Shown here: in pieces, positions 52,270-61,220 of the stretch | Layout of the letters: the number at the start of each line of letters is the position of its first letter | Numbering within the stretch: position 1 is the first letter of the stretch | Made by a program: the position numbers and the translations under genes | Notes under the pieces: model-generated | What the model was told of the DNA's origin: nothing | What the model saw: only the letters and a program-made list of their open reading frames with translations | The model's database searches: none | NCBI RefSeq assembly: GCF_025060755.1 | Contig: NZ_JANYUY010000015.1 | Span: 62,001-126,000, forward strand | Direction of reading: 5' to 3' | Source of the DNA: Paenibacillus doosanensis | Lineage (GTDB): Bacteria > Bacillota > Bacilli > Paenibacillales > NBRC-103111 | Length of the DNA stretch: 64,000 nucleotides

Positions 52270-53190
52270 CTATGGCAGACGCTTCTTGACGAACGCCCCG
52301 ATATGCTCGATAGCCGCCTCCCCCTCCGGCACAATCGCGGCCAGCTGCTGAAAAACGCACCACATCTGCTCCCAAACCTCGAAGCGCACGTCTACGCCGG
52401 AGGCCGCTGCCTTTTCGGCAAAAGCCGCGCATTCTCCGAGCAATACTTCAGCCTCCCCGACTTGAATGAGCAGCGGCGGCAGGCCCTGCAAATTTTGATG
52501 CAGCGGCGACATGGCGGCAGGCTTGGGCTGCGTTCCGTCCCAATAATGCTCGGCGCACATTTGCGAGCTGCGCAAGCTTCCGAGCGGATCGGATTCGGCG
52601 CAGGAAACATACGTGCCGCTGTCAAAATACAGAAAATCCGTATGCGGAGACAGCAAAAAGGCGGCTGCGGGCAGCGGTTCCCGCAAATCCCGCAAAGCGA
52701 TGAGCGTCATCAGAGCCAGCGTCCCTCCGACGGAATCGCCGCCAATGATGATTTTGTCCGGGGAGATTCCGCTGCGGATAAGCGCTCGATATGCAGCCAG
52801 GCAATCTTCGTTGGCGGCGGGATATCGGTGCTCGGGCGCCAGCCGGTACTCCACGGTCAGCACCTTGACACCGCTCGCTTTTGCAATACGGGCCGCAAGG
52901 TCGCGATGCGTTTCGCAGGACCCGGCGATAAACGCTCCGCCATGAAAATATAAAATCGTCGCTTGTTCGTCCGGGAGTTCTTGCCCCCCTCCCACCCATT
53001 CGGCATGCAGGCCGCCGACGGAATCCGTTCCTATAACGATCCCCGTTAATTTCGGCAGCGCCGAAATAGCAGCAGCCTCTTCCGAGCGAATTTGGTTTGC
53101 CGTCTTGCCCTCGTAATGAAAATTCTCCTTCAAATGCCGCTTCACCAATGCCAATGTTTCCGGTTGAGAAAATGCCTTGACCTTGATCAT
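52270..53190 (-). CDS. alpha/beta hydrolase (HSL-like) with the catalytic His replaced by Cys
   Basis: A 306-residue alpha/beta-hydrolase of the hormone-sensitive lipase group. The oxyanion motif is YFHGGAF, the nucleophile elbow GGDSVGG, and the acid region VGEAEVLL. The expected catalytic His, in the pattern W-x-x-M-W-H-V-F-Q, aligns with Cys in VWEQMWCVFQQL. The enzyme may be inactive, or a nearby residue may act. The ATG at 53190 has GGGAGGCGGG upstream. A TetR-type palindrome lies 19 bp before it, and the tetR gene just upstream is likely its regulator. Confidence 0.85.
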   Translation of the reverse strand: MIKVKAFSQPETLALVKRHLKENFHYEGKTANQIRSEEAAAISALPKLTGIVIGTDSVGGLHAEWVGGGQELPDEQATILYFHGGAFIAGSCETHRDLAARIAKASGVKVLTVEYRLAPEHRYPAANEDCLAAYRALIRSGISPDKIIIGGDSVGGTLALMTLIALRDLREPLPAAAFLLSPHTDFLYFDSGTYVSCAESDPLGSLRSSQMCAEHYWDGTQPKPAAMSPLHQNLQGLPPLLIQVGEAEVLLGECAAFAEKAAASGVDVRFEVWEQMWCVFQQLAAIVPEGEAAIEHIGAFVKKRLP

Positions 53191-53208
53191 AGCCCGCCTC
53201 CCAAATAA

Positions 53209-53224
53209 TACTGAACGTTCAGTA
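53209..53224. promoter_or_regulatory. TetR-type operator before the hydrolase gene
   Basis: TACTGAACGTTCAGTA is a perfect 16-bp palindrome between the tetR stop and the hydrolase start. The core ACTGAA-CG/TG-TTCAGT recurs before tetR (53882-53897). Confidence 0.8.
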
Positions 53225-53249
53225 CTAAATTAGCAAAAAAAATTTTCAA

Positions 53250-53858
53250 TTAGGTCTTGCTGTGAACAGAACCGTGCGTGGCCATAAACAATTGCAGAAA
53301 CAGTTCATCAAACCGCTCTTTTTCCATGTTGAAATAGCTCACCCATGATTCGGAAAAACACAAATAAGAATACAAAGGAATGACTCCGGTAAAAAATTCG
53401 GCGATCAGCCTTTCATCGCGAGCCTCCTTGTCGGCTGGACGCAACGGGGCATCCGTAGGCTCGCTATCCGCCAGAGCCTCCACGACTTGATAGAGGATCG
53501 GCTTATCGCTCGATTTTTTTAAAGACTCAATAAACATAATTCGAATCAAGTCGGCGTTGCGCTCCGCAAATTGCTTGTAGCGATGCTGAAGGCGGTCTTT
53601 CATGTTCTCACGCTTGGTCTCCGGGGTATCGTCCGCGGCCAAACGCAAAAGCTCCTTGTATTCCCGCATAAAGTCTGCAAACAGCACTTCCCGAATTTCA
53701 TCCTTGCTCTTGAAATGATAATAGATGAGCGATTTGGGCACATTCGCTTCGCGGGCAATCTCTTCAATTCTGGACCCTTCAAAGCCGTTCTCGGCAAACC
53801 GCTTGACAGCCGCTTGCAAAATGCGGTTTCTTGCGTCGGGAGTGTTCGTTCTGGGCAT
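53250..53858 (-). CDS. TetR family regulator
   Basis: A 202-residue TetR repressor. The N-terminal helix-turn-helix region is ARNRILQAAVKRFAENGFEG and RIEEIAREANVPKSLIYYHF, matching the family. The rest is the helical ligand-binding domain. I chose the ATG at 53858, with GGATGG before it; ATG codons at 53876 and 53867 are also possible. It probably controls itself and the downstream hydrolase through the two palindromes. The ligand is unknown, possibly a lipid-like ester handled by the hydrolase. Confidence 0.9.
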   Translation of the reverse strand: MPRTNTPDARNRILQAAVKRFAENGFEGSRIEEIAREANVPKSLIYYHFKSKDEIREVLFADFMREYKELLRLAADDTPETKRENMKDRLQHRYKQFAERNADLIRIMFIESLKKSSDKPILYQVVEALADSEPTDAPLRPADKEARDERLIAEFFTGVIPLYSYLCFSESWVSYFNMEKERFDELFLQLFMATHGSVHSKT

Positions 53859-53881
53859 AATATCCATCCGTTTCATTTTAG

Positions 53882-53897
53882 TACTGAATGTTCAGTT
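53882..53897. promoter_or_regulatory. TetR-type operator before tetR
   Basis: TACTGAATGTTCAGTT has the same ACTGAA-N2-TTCAGT core as the site at 53209. It lies just upstream of the tetR start and so is a likely autoregulatory operator. Confidence 0.78.
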
Positions 53898-54048
53898 ATA
53901 AGTTTAAGTCCATTTGCTGTATTTGTCAATAATTAGGATGGCCCCCTTCACCTCCCGATCATGGATCGGGACACGGCAAAGATCCCAGAAGCCGAATATA
54001 CTGCGCACGAGCGGATTGCGAATTGCGGTTGATCGAATCGCCGTTATG

Positions 54049-54104
54049 AAAAAAACAGGGACATGCAGAGGACGTTGCTGCATAACGTCCCCCTGCATGT
54101 CCCT
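54049..54104 (-). terminator. intrinsic terminator of glnRA
   Basis: On the minus strand AGGGACATGCAG pairs perfectly with CTGCATGTCCCT. A second inner stem (GACGTT/AACGTC) and seven terminal T complete a strong hairpin. Confidence 0.9.
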
Positions 54105-54136
54105 AACGCAGCCGGCTTATGGCTGCGGCCTTGCGC

Positions 54137-55480
54137 CTAGTACAGCGTCAAATATTGATCGCGTTCCCATGCGTGCACTTGCGTGCGATAAATATCCCAC
54201 TCAATTTCCTTCAGCTCGACGAAGTGAGCGAGCGCGTGCTCTCCGAGCGCATCGCAGATGACATCGTCGCGCAGCAGCTCGTCCAGCGCCTGCTTCAGGT
54301 CGACCGGCAAGCTTGGAATGCCTTGCTCTTCCCGCTCCTCTTCCGACATGACATAAATATTGCGGTCTGTTGGAGGCGGCAGCTGCATTTTGTTCTTGAT
54401 GCCGTCCAAGCCGGCCTTCAGCATTACGGCGAGCGCCAAGTAAGGGTTCGCCGCAGGGTCCGGGTTGCGCACTTCGACGCGCGTGCTGAGACCGCGGGAA
54501 GCCGGAATCCGGATCATCGGGCTGCGGTTGCTGGCCGACCAAGCGACATAGCACGGCGCTTCATAACCAGGCACCAAACGCTTGTAAGAGTTTACGGTAG
54601 GGTTCGTAATGGCTGCGAAAGAGCGGGCGTGGTGCAAAATGCCGGCCATATATTGTCTGGCGGTGGCGCTCAAGCCGAGCTTGTCGCTTTCGTCATAGAA
54701 AACGTTCGTTTTGCCGTTGAACAGCGATTGATGGCAGTGCATACCCGAACCGTTCACGCCGAACAGCGGCTTCGGCATGAAGCTCGCATGCAAGCCGTGC
54801 TGTCTGGCCACCGTCTTGACGACCAGCTTGAACGTCTGGATCTGGTCGGCCGCTTTAATCGCGCTCTCGTATTTAAAATCGATCTCATGCTGACCCGGAG
54901 CCACTTCATGGTGGGAGGCTTCGATTTCAAAGCCCATTTCTTCCAGCGTCAACACGATTTCACGGCGGCAATTTTCGCCGAGGTCCATCGGAGCCAAGTC
55001 GAAGTAACCGCCTTGATCGTTCAATTCCATGGTAGGATTGCCGTTCTCATCGGTTTTGAACAAGAAAAACTCCGGTTCCGGACCGACGTTCATTTGAGTG
55101 AAGCCCATTTCCTCCGCTTCTTTCAAAGCGGTTTTCAGAATGCCGCGCGGGTCTCCTGGGAACGGTCTGCCGTCGGGCAAATAAATATCGCAGATCAGGC
55201 GGGCGACGCGATCTTCCGTAACCCACGGGAACACGACCCAAGTATCGAGATCGGGGTACAAGTACATATCGGATTCTTCGATGCGAACGTAGCCTTCGAT
55301 AGAGGAACCGTCAAACATCATTTTGTTGTCCAGCGCTTTCTCCAGCTGGCTTACCGGAATTTCGACATTTTTGATCGTCCCGAGCAAGTCGGTAAACTGC
55401 AGGCGGATGAAACGCACGTTTTCTTCCTTAGCAATGCGCATAATGTCTTCTTTGGTGTATGCTTTTTTACTCACAGTCAA
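54137..55480 (-). CDS. glnA: type I glutamine synthetase
   Basis: A 447-residue GlnA of the Gram-positive GSI-alpha type, matching B. subtilis GlnA closely ([40 protein letters not shown]). Catalytic and metal sites are present: the [11 protein letters not shown] and [13 protein letters not shown] loops, [11 protein letters not shown], and the NRSP loop. It makes glutamine from glutamate and ammonia and, as in Bacillus, probably controls GlnR through feedback inhibition. The start is a TTG five bases after AAGGAGG; a GTG two codons on also works. It follows glnR by 93 bp. Confidence 0.97.
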   Translation of the reverse strand: MTVSKKAYTKEDIMRIAKEENVRFIRLQFTDLLGTIKNVEIPVSQLEKALDNKMMFDGSSIEGYVRIEESDMYLYPDLDTWVVFPWVTEDRVARLICDIYLPDGRPFPGDPRGILKTALKEAEEMGFTQMNVGPEPEFFLFKTDENGNPTMELNDQGGYFDLAPMDLGENCRREIVLTLEEMGFEIEASHHEVAPGQHEIDFKYESAIKAADQIQTFKLVVKTVARQHGLHASFMPKPLFGVNGSGMHCHQSLFNGKTNVFYDESDKLGLSATARQYMAGILHHARSFAAITNPTVNSYKRLVPGYEAPCYVAWSASNRSPMIRIPASRGLSTRVEVRNPDPAANPYLALAVMLKAGLDGIKNKMQLPPPTDRNIYVMSEEEREEQGIPSLPVDLKQALDELLRDDVICDALGEHALAHFVELKEIEWDIYRTQVHAWERDQYLTLY

Positions 55481-55573
55481 TTTCTCCTCCTTGAATTAAC
55501 TAAAAATGACAGGGCATGTTCGCAGATCAGACATAATGAAAAGATAACGAACATGCCGGGGGGTAAAGCCTTT

Positions 55574-55987
55574 TCATTTTTTGAAGAAGCGCGAAAGCTC
55601 TCCCTGAATCAGGGAAACCTGGCCCGGGCGCTTGCCGCCGCCGAGCAATTGCTGCTTCAGCATCCGGTGGAGCTGGGAATCGGTCAGCTCCCTGCGCTTA
55701 ACTTCCGTCTGCTCGTTCAGCACGGTAGCGTCCTCCGAGTCTTTGGACACCGGCAGAAGCACCTGCTTAATCCCCGCGATATTGACGCCCTTCTCGATCA
55801 AATCCTTAATCTCGAGAAGGCGTTCCACATCGTTAAACGAGTACAGACGCTGATTCCCGCCTGTTCTGGCAGGTATGACTAGCTCGTGCTGCTCGTAATA
55901 GCGGATTTGCCTTGCCGTCAAATCCGTCAGTTTCATTACGATACCAATCGGAAAAAGCGCCATATTACGCCGTATATCATCACTCAT
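55574..55987 (-). CDS. glnR: GlnR, MerR-type nitrogen regulator
   Basis: A 137-residue MerR-like repressor of nitrogen genes. The helix-turn-helix is VMKLTDLTARQIRYYEQHEL, followed by the wing and a dimer helix. The C-terminal tail (MLKQQLLGGGKRPGQVSLIQ, then GELSRFFKK) is the part that senses glutamine synthetase. It directly precedes glnA, as in B. subtilis, and represses the operon when nitrogen is plentiful. The ATG at 55987 has GGGGTGAT upstream. Confidence 0.96.
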   Translation of the reverse strand: MSDDIRRNMALFPIGIVMKLTDLTARQIRYYEQHELVIPARTGGNQRLYSFNDVERLLEIKDLIEKGVNIAGIKQVLLPVSKDSEDATVLNEQTEVKRRELTDSQLHRMLKQQLLGGGKRPGQVSLIQGELSRFFKK

Positions 55988-56023
55988 GACTTTATCACCC
56001 CTGTAAACTAAAAACCTAACCCC

Positions 56024-56052
56024 ATTGTATCCTTCCTACAAAAACGTGTCAA
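56024..56052 (-). promoter_or_regulatory. sigma-A promoter of glnRA with a partial GlnR box
   Basis: Minus-strand TTGACA (56052-56047) and TACAAT (56029-56024) are 17 bp apart. On the plus strand TGTCA-N7-TTAGG overlaps the -35 box and matches the GlnR site TGTNA-N7-TNACA in eight of ten fixed positions. Confidence 0.75.
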
Positions 56053-56084
56053 GTCGTGTTAGGTTTATGCCATATATAGCTTGG

Positions 56085-57332
56085 TTACAACAGGCCCCGA
56101 TCCATCATATTTTGCAGCGCGGTAAGGACGCCTAATTTACAATGAGAGTAAGTCAAACCGCCTTGCATATAGGCGATATAAGGCTCGCGAATCGGCGCGT
56201 CGGCCGACAGCTCAAGGCTCCCTCCCTGAATGAACGTGCCGGCAGCCATGATGACGGGATGCTCGTAGCCAGGCATGTCCCAAGGTTCGGGAACGACGTG
56301 GGAATCTACCGCAGCCGCCTGCTGAATGCCTTGAACGAAAGCAATCAGATGCTTATCGCTTGTGAATTGAATCGCTTGGATCAAATCCGTCCGCGGATCG
56401 TTCCAATGCGGATGCGTGACAAAGCCGAGCTGCTGGAACACCGCCGCGGCGAAGATCGAGCCCTTGACGGCTTGTCCGACCAGATGAGGCGCAAGGAAAA
56501 AACCTTGATACATGCTGCGGATCGTACCCAGCATCGCTCCGACCTCGCCGCCGATCCCAGGCGCGGTCAGCCGGTACGAGGCCAGCTCGACGTACTTGCT
56601 CTTCCCGGCGATATAGCCTCCTGTAGCCGCCAAGCCGCCGCCCGGATTTTTGATGAGCGAACCGGCCATCAGATCGACGCCGACCTCGGTCGGCTCCTGC
56701 AGCTCGGTGAATTCTCCGTAACAGTTATCTACGAAGACGATCACATCTTGTTTCACTTCCTTGACAAAGCGCGCCATCTCGCCGATTTGCTCCACCGTAA
56801 ACGACGGTCTCCACGAATAGCCGCGGGAACGCTGAATCCCGATCACCTTCGTCTTCCCGTTAATGCGGCTGCGGATCGCCTCGTAATCCGGAGCCCCATT
56901 CTCGAGAAGCGGCACCTCACCGTAAGCGATCCCCCAATCTTGCAGCGATCCCTTGCCGTCGCCGGGCTGACCGATGACCTTATGCAGCGTATCGTACGGA
57001 CTGCCGGTGATCATCAGCAGCTCGTCCCCCGGCCGAAGCACCCCGAACAAGGCGGTGCCGATCGTATGAGTCCCGGACACAAAATGCGGCCGCACCAAGG
57101 CGGCCTCCGCTCCGAACACTTCCGCATATACCAAATCCAGCACTTCCCGGCCGCGGTCGTTATAGCCGTACCCGGTCGAAGCCGCGAAGTGATAATCGCT
57201 CACTTTGTGATGTTGAAACGCGCGAATGACCTTCCATTGGTTCTGATCCACGATGCGGTCGATCTGCTTGATTTTCCCCTCGATAACCTGCTCGGCACTC
57301 TCCATCCATGCCGTAATGCGTTCGTTAAACAT
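56085..57332 (-). CDS. ynbB: YnbB-type PLP enzyme (aluminium-resistance family)
   Basis: A 415-residue PLP-dependent protein of the so-called aluminium resistance family, related to methionine gamma-lyase/cystathionine enzymes. The PLP Lys is in MAGSLIKNPGGGLA, and the PLP-phosphate Gly region is HFVSGTHTIGTALFG. The start at 57332 overlaps the hflX stop by eight bases, with GGGAGAGAGC upstream. The order hflX-ynbB-glnR-glnA is as in B. subtilis. The reaction is unknown. Confidence 0.92.
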   Translation of the reverse strand: MFNERITAWMESAEQVIEGKIKQIDRIVDQNQWKVIRAFQHHKVSDYHFAASTGYGYNDRGREVLDLVYAEVFGAEAALVRPHFVSGTHTIGTALFGVLRPGDELLMITGSPYDTLHKVIGQPGDGKGSLQDWGIAYGEVPLLENGAPDYEAIRSRINGKTKVIGIQRSRGYSWRPSFTVEQIGEMARFVKEVKQDVIVFVDNCYGEFTELQEPTEVGVDLMAGSLIKNPGGGLAATGGYIAGKSKYVELASYRLTAPGIGGEVGAMLGTIRSMYQGFFLAPHLVGQAVKGSIFAAAVFQQLGFVTHPHWNDPRTDLIQAIQFTSDKHLIAFVQGIQQAAAVDSHVVPEPWDMPGYEHPVIMAAGTFIQGGSLELSADAPIREPYIAYMQGGLTYSHCKLGVLTALQNMMDRGLL

Positions 57333-58647
57333 ACTCCGTGCTCTCTCCCTTGTCTCCTGCCTGATCCATGGCGTATGACGCCAGCAAATACCCCAGTTTG
57401 TCGTATTCTTTGTTGTTGATCCGGACCTGGAACAGCATGTCGCCGCCGTCCACTTCATTCTCCAGCACCTCGCCTACCCGGTACACCAGCGAGATCACAT
57501 CGCCTTTTTCCGCAGGAATGCGGAAGGTTCGGCAATCTCCCATCAGCTTGGATTCGATCAGTTCGCCGATGCGGCGCAAATCCTCGTCGCGGTATGCGGA
57601 AATCCGCAGAAACTCCCCTTCGGTTGTCAGCATTTCCACCTGTTCCGGCGTGCACAAATCCACTTTGTTGAACAAAGTGACCCGCTCCTTCTGATGAGCG
57701 CCAAGCTCCTCAAGCACCTGATCGACAACCTTCATCTGCGTATCCAACATCTCGGCGGACCCGTCGACGACGTGCAGAATCAAATCCGCTTCGCAAGCTT
57801 CCTCCAGCGTAGCACGGAATGCGGCTACGAGATCATGGGGCAGATTTTGAATGAAGCCTACCGTATCCGTCAGAACGATGCTTTTGCCGCCCGGCAGCTC
57901 CAAGTTGCGCGAGGTCAGGTCCAGCGTAGCGAACAGCTGATTTTCCACGTAGACGTCCGCCTGCGTCATTTGGCGCAGCAGCGTCGATTTGCCCGCGTTC
58001 GTGTAGCCTACGAGGGCGACTTGAAATACGCCGGTCTTTTTGCGGCGCTCTCTATGCAGATTGCGGTGCCGGACAACCTCCTGAAGCTGCTGCTTCAGCT
58101 CGCTGATCCGGTCGCGGATATGCCGGCGGTCCGTCTCCAGCTTCGTTTCCCCCGGCCCCCTCGTCCCGATGCCGCCGCCCAGACGCGACAGGTTCTTCCC
58201 TTGGCCGGACAGCCGCGGAAGCAGGTAGCTGAGCTGCGCCAGCTCCACCTGAATAATGCCCTCGCGCGTCTTGGCTCTGCCGGCGAAAATATCGAGAATC
58301 AGCTGCGTGCGGTCGATAATCTTCACGTCGAGGAACTGCTCCAGATTGCGCACCTGCGCCCCCGACAGCTCCTGGTCGAAAATAGCCGTATTGGCGCCGC
58401 GTTCCTCAAGCAGCCCTTTCAGCTCCTCGGCCTTCCCTTTTCCGATAAACCATTTGGTGTCTACGGTTTCTTTATTTTGAGACAGAGTGTCCAGCACTTC
58501 CACGCCGGCCGTCTCCGCCAGGCTCACCAATTCGGTGAGCGAATATTCCGGCGAGTAAGCCTCCTGCCGCTTCATCTGCGGCGTTACGAGGCTGACGAGA
58601 ACCGCTCTCTCCCGAACATGTTCGATGCTATGCGTCGATGGTTTCAT
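57325..58647 (-). CDS. hflX: ribosome-associated GTPase HflX
   Basis: A 440-residue TRAFAC GTPase. The N-terminal ND1 domain and the Gly-rich linker (GGGIGTRGPGETKLETDRRH) precede the G domain with GYTNAGKSTLL, DTVGFI and NKVD. HflX binds 50S subunits and splits stalled ribosomes, notably under heat stress. The start overlaps the spoVK stop by four bases. Called ynbA in B. subtilis. Confidence 0.96.
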   Translation of the reverse strand: MKPSTHSIEHVRERAVLVSLVTPQMKRQEAYSPEYSLTELVSLAETAGVEVLDTLSQNKETVDTKWFIGKGKAEELKGLLEERGANTAIFDQELSGAQVRNLEQFLDVKIIDRTQLILDIFAGRAKTREGIIQVELAQLSYLLPRLSGQGKNLSRLGGGIGTRGPGETKLETDRRHIRDRISELKQQLQEVVRHRNLHRERRKKTGVFQVALVGYTNAGKSTLLRQMTQADVYVENQLFATLDLTSRNLELPGGKSIVLTDTVGFIQNLPHDLVAAFRATLEEACEADLILHVVDGSAEMLDTQMKVVDQVLEELGAHQKERVTLFNKVDLCTPEQVEMLTTEGEFLRISAYRDEDLRRIGELIESKLMGDCRTFRIPAEKGDVISLVYRVGEVLENEVDGGDMLFQVRINNKEYDKLGYLLASYAMDQAGDKGESTEYV

Positions 58648-59636
58648 AAATATTTATAGGTCTCCTTTGCAGCCTTGCGCTCCAGCTTCACGTCCTCGGG
58701 ACGGAGCGTCATCAAGTCGTGCTTGCTGGGCTGCTGCGTATTTTGATTTAGCAGGCGCACCGCATGGTTGCGCATCGCTTTTTCGATCAAGTTGCGGACA
58801 AACCGGGCATTGCTGAACGCTGTATCCGTCTGCTGCTTCTCCCCCATAATTTGCTGGCGGATCTTCATTTCGGTCTGGGGCATTAACGCATACTCCCGCT
58901 CCTTCACCATCATCTCGGCGATTTGCATCAGCTGATCGACCGTATAATCGGGAAAATCCAGCTGAATCGGAAAGCGCGACGGCAGTCCCGGGTTCGTCTG
59001 CAGAAACTGCTCCATCTCCTGCGAATAGCCTGCCAAAATAAGAATGAATTGATTCTTATTGTCCTCCATCGCCTTGACCAGCGTGTCGATGGCCTCTTTG
59101 CCGAAATCCTTTTCCCCGCCGCGGGCCAAGCTGTATGCTTCGTCGATGAACAGCACGCCGCCCATCGCCTTTTTCACCAAATCCCGGGTCTTCAGAGCCG
59201 TATGTCCTATGTATTCGCCCACTAGATCGGCACGCTCGACCTCGATCAGATGTCCCTTGCTTAAGACCCCCATCGTTTGCAGCAGCTTGGCGATAATGCG
59301 GGCAACCGTCGTTTTCCCTGTACCCGGATTTCCTTTGAAAACCATATGATACACCTGGGAATTAGCCATAAGACCGGCCTCGGCCCGAAATCCGGCAATG
59401 CGCAGCAAAGCGTATATTTCGAAGACGAGCTCCTTTACGTTGTCCAAACCGACCATCCGGTCGAGCTCCTTCATGATTTCCCCGAATTGCCCCTGCTGGG
59501 ACAGCGGTTTGCCATGAAAATGGGGCTCCGCCTCGGCGTTCATACTTACCGGTTCCGGATTACGCAATACCACATTGATCTGATGGGCATTCTTCGTAAT
59601 CTGAATTTGATCCGTCGGTACGACACGTCCACTCAT
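58644..59636 (-). CDS. spoVK: SpoVK, AAA ATPase of stage V sporulation
   Basis: A 330-residue AAA+ protein of the CbbX/SpoVK type. Walker A is GNPGTGKTT at about 102-110, Walker B GGVLFIDEAYSL, and the arginine finger region is RFVRNLIEKAMRNHAV. In Bacillus it is required late in spore maturation. The chosen ATG at 59636 has AGAGGTG six bases before; a GTG three codons earlier is within that site. It begins a run to glnA matching B. subtilis. Confidence 0.92.
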   Translation of the reverse strand: MSGRVVPTDQIQITKNAHQINVVLRNPEPVSMNAEAEPHFHGKPLSQQGQFGEIMKELDRMVGLDNVKELVFEIYALLRIAGFRAEAGLMANSQVYHMVFKGNPGTGKTTVARIIAKLLQTMGVLSKGHLIEVERADLVGEYIGHTALKTRDLVKKAMGGVLFIDEAYSLARGGEKDFGKEAIDTLVKAMEDNKNQFILILAGYSQEMEQFLQTNPGLPSRFPIQLDFPDYTVDQLMQIAEMMVKEREYALMPQTEMKIRQQIMGEKQQTDTAFSNARFVRNLIEKAMRNHAVRLLNQNTQQPSKHDLMTLRPEDVKLERKAAKETYKYL

Positions 59637-59738
59637 GCGTATCACCTCTTTACTTGGTGTTAGCAGTATACGCGGGAGCCCGGGCGAATGTGCTCTTTTT
59701 CTTCCCCTATTGTAAATCCATTTTGCAAAAATTCAAAA

Positions 59739-60436
59739 TCAGTCTGTCCGTTTCTCCAGCGTTCGATGCAAATCGGCCAATTCATACAACCCGCTCACGG
59801 TGTAATCGGGCGAATACGGCAGGGAGTCGTCCCAGACATGTGTCCCCTCCAGCCACACGGCCTGAAGACCGCAAGCCTTCGCTCCGCACACGTCGTTAAA
59901 CGGATGATCGCCTACGAACCAGGCTTCCTCCGGCTTGGCTCCGAGCGCTTCCAGCGCTAATGTGAATATCCGCTCGTCAGGCTTCTTGATTCCGACTTCC
60001 CGGAGATCAGAATCGCGCGGAAATACGGCCGGATGCCGAGACGTTCGATCTTTCCGTTCTGTACGGCCGAAGAGCCGTTAGTGATCAGACCGAGGGGAAC
60101 TCCCGCCTGCCGGAAATAACCCAGCATGTCGAGCAGCCGCTTCATAGGCCGCGTGCACTCGGGTATCGTACTCTTCCAAATGGACAAGTACTCATCCGCC
60201 GAAGGCGGATTCCGCCATCCGACCGCCCGGACAAACAGCTCGAACGCCTCCGCCTTGTCCCGGTAGCCATTGCCGTCAGCCGCCTGAAACGCCCGATGCA
60301 CAAACTCGGGCTCCCGGCAAGTAAATTGAGCTCCGAACCGTTCCGTCAAGCGGCCGGCGTAGTCGGCTATCGCCGCGCTCCGGTCGGACAACGTTTCATC
60401 CAGATCAAACAGTACGGCTTTGGGAATTTGCATCAT
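59739..60436 (-). pseudogene. HAD-family hydrolase gene broken by a one-base deletion
   Basis: The N-terminal frame (ATG 60436) holds the nucleophile motif AVLFDLDETLSDRS and LGLITNGSS, then goes out of frame near 60000. The other half, one frame over, reads VGIKKPDERIFTLALEALG, then AWFVGDHPFNDVCGAKACG and ends at 59739. The joined product would be about 233 residues and complete. The break is at CCGGGAAGTC, where a fourth G would restore ISGEVGIKKPD. It is either a true frameshift or a sequencing error in a G run. Confidence 0.75.
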
Positions 60437-60451
60437 AGCCACCTCATATTG

Positions 60452-61120
60452 TTAATGATCCGTTTTCACTGCTCTACAGACTCCTTCGATCCGCTCCATC
60501 GATTGAAAACGTCCGGAATGAAACGTCAGCCGGTACACGTCCGGATTCGTCAGCCGCTTCCACTGCTCGAATCCGATGCGATTGTCGTAATGCCCCAGCA
60601 GCAGCGCCAACAGATTGCCGTGCGTGACGACGACAGCGCCGCGGATCTTCAGCCCAAGCAGGTCATCTATCGCAGAAACGGCTCTGCTTGCCGCTTCCCT
60701 GCCCGTTTCGCCGCCGGGATAGCGCAGATCGGCATCCTCAAACGTTTGCTCCAGACATCGCATCCAATCCGGAAGCTGAGCGCCGCTTAATCTCCGTTCC
60801 GCAAGTCTTGCGTCCGTAGTTAATTCAAGATTCATCCGCCTGCAGAAGGGCTCGATCGTCTTCACCGCGCGAGCGAAAGGACTCGCAACGACACGCTCAA
60901 TGGAAAAAGGCGCCAGAAGCGAAGCCAATCGCTCCGCTTGACGCCATCCTTCGGGAGTCAGACGCGCTGCCGCTTCCTGTCCTTCCGCCTTGCAGTGACG
61001 CACGACATAAACAACCTGCAGCTCCTCCATCCCGGCCATGCTTATATCCGTAACAGGCATATTCTCCGCCTCCGGCGAACCTGACTCCGTATTCACACAA
61101 ACGTCCCGTTCCTCCGACAT
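60452..61120 (-). CDS. histidine phosphatase family protein
   Basis: A 222-residue phosphoglycerate mutase-like phosphatase. The catalytic motif is VVRHCKAEGQ (RHC instead of the common RHG, as in one branch of the family). A second His is in VVTHGNLLALLL, and Arg in VASPFARAVKTIEPF. The N-terminal 35 residues are variable. It probably dephosphorylates a small molecule. The ATG at 61120 follows GGAGAGGAGAAGG. It lies 15 bp before the broken HAD gene. Confidence 0.87.
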   Translation of the reverse strand: MSEERDVCVNTESGSPEAENMPVTDISMAGMEELQVVYVVRHCKAEGQEAAARLTPEGWRQAERLASLLAPFSIERVVASPFARAVKTIEPFCRRMNLELTTDARLAERRLSGAQLPDWMRCLEQTFEDADLRYPGGETGREAASRAVSAIDDLLGLKIRGAVVVTHGNLLALLLGHYDNRIGFEQWKRLTNPDVYRLTFHSGRFQSMERIEGVCRAVKTDH

Positions 61121-61220
61121 CGACCTTCTCCTCTCGGGGCATAGCGACGGCGGCCAAGGAGTGCTGTATCCGGCCTCCCGCTTGGGAGACGCGCATCTAA
61201 CGGCATCGCTTTTTTCCGTA

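Noticed and set aside
54119-55882. Very long open frame on the plus strand opposite glnA and glnR
   Set aside because: It is the antisense shadow of two well-conserved genes in GC-rich codons. It has no ribosome binding site and no family pattern.
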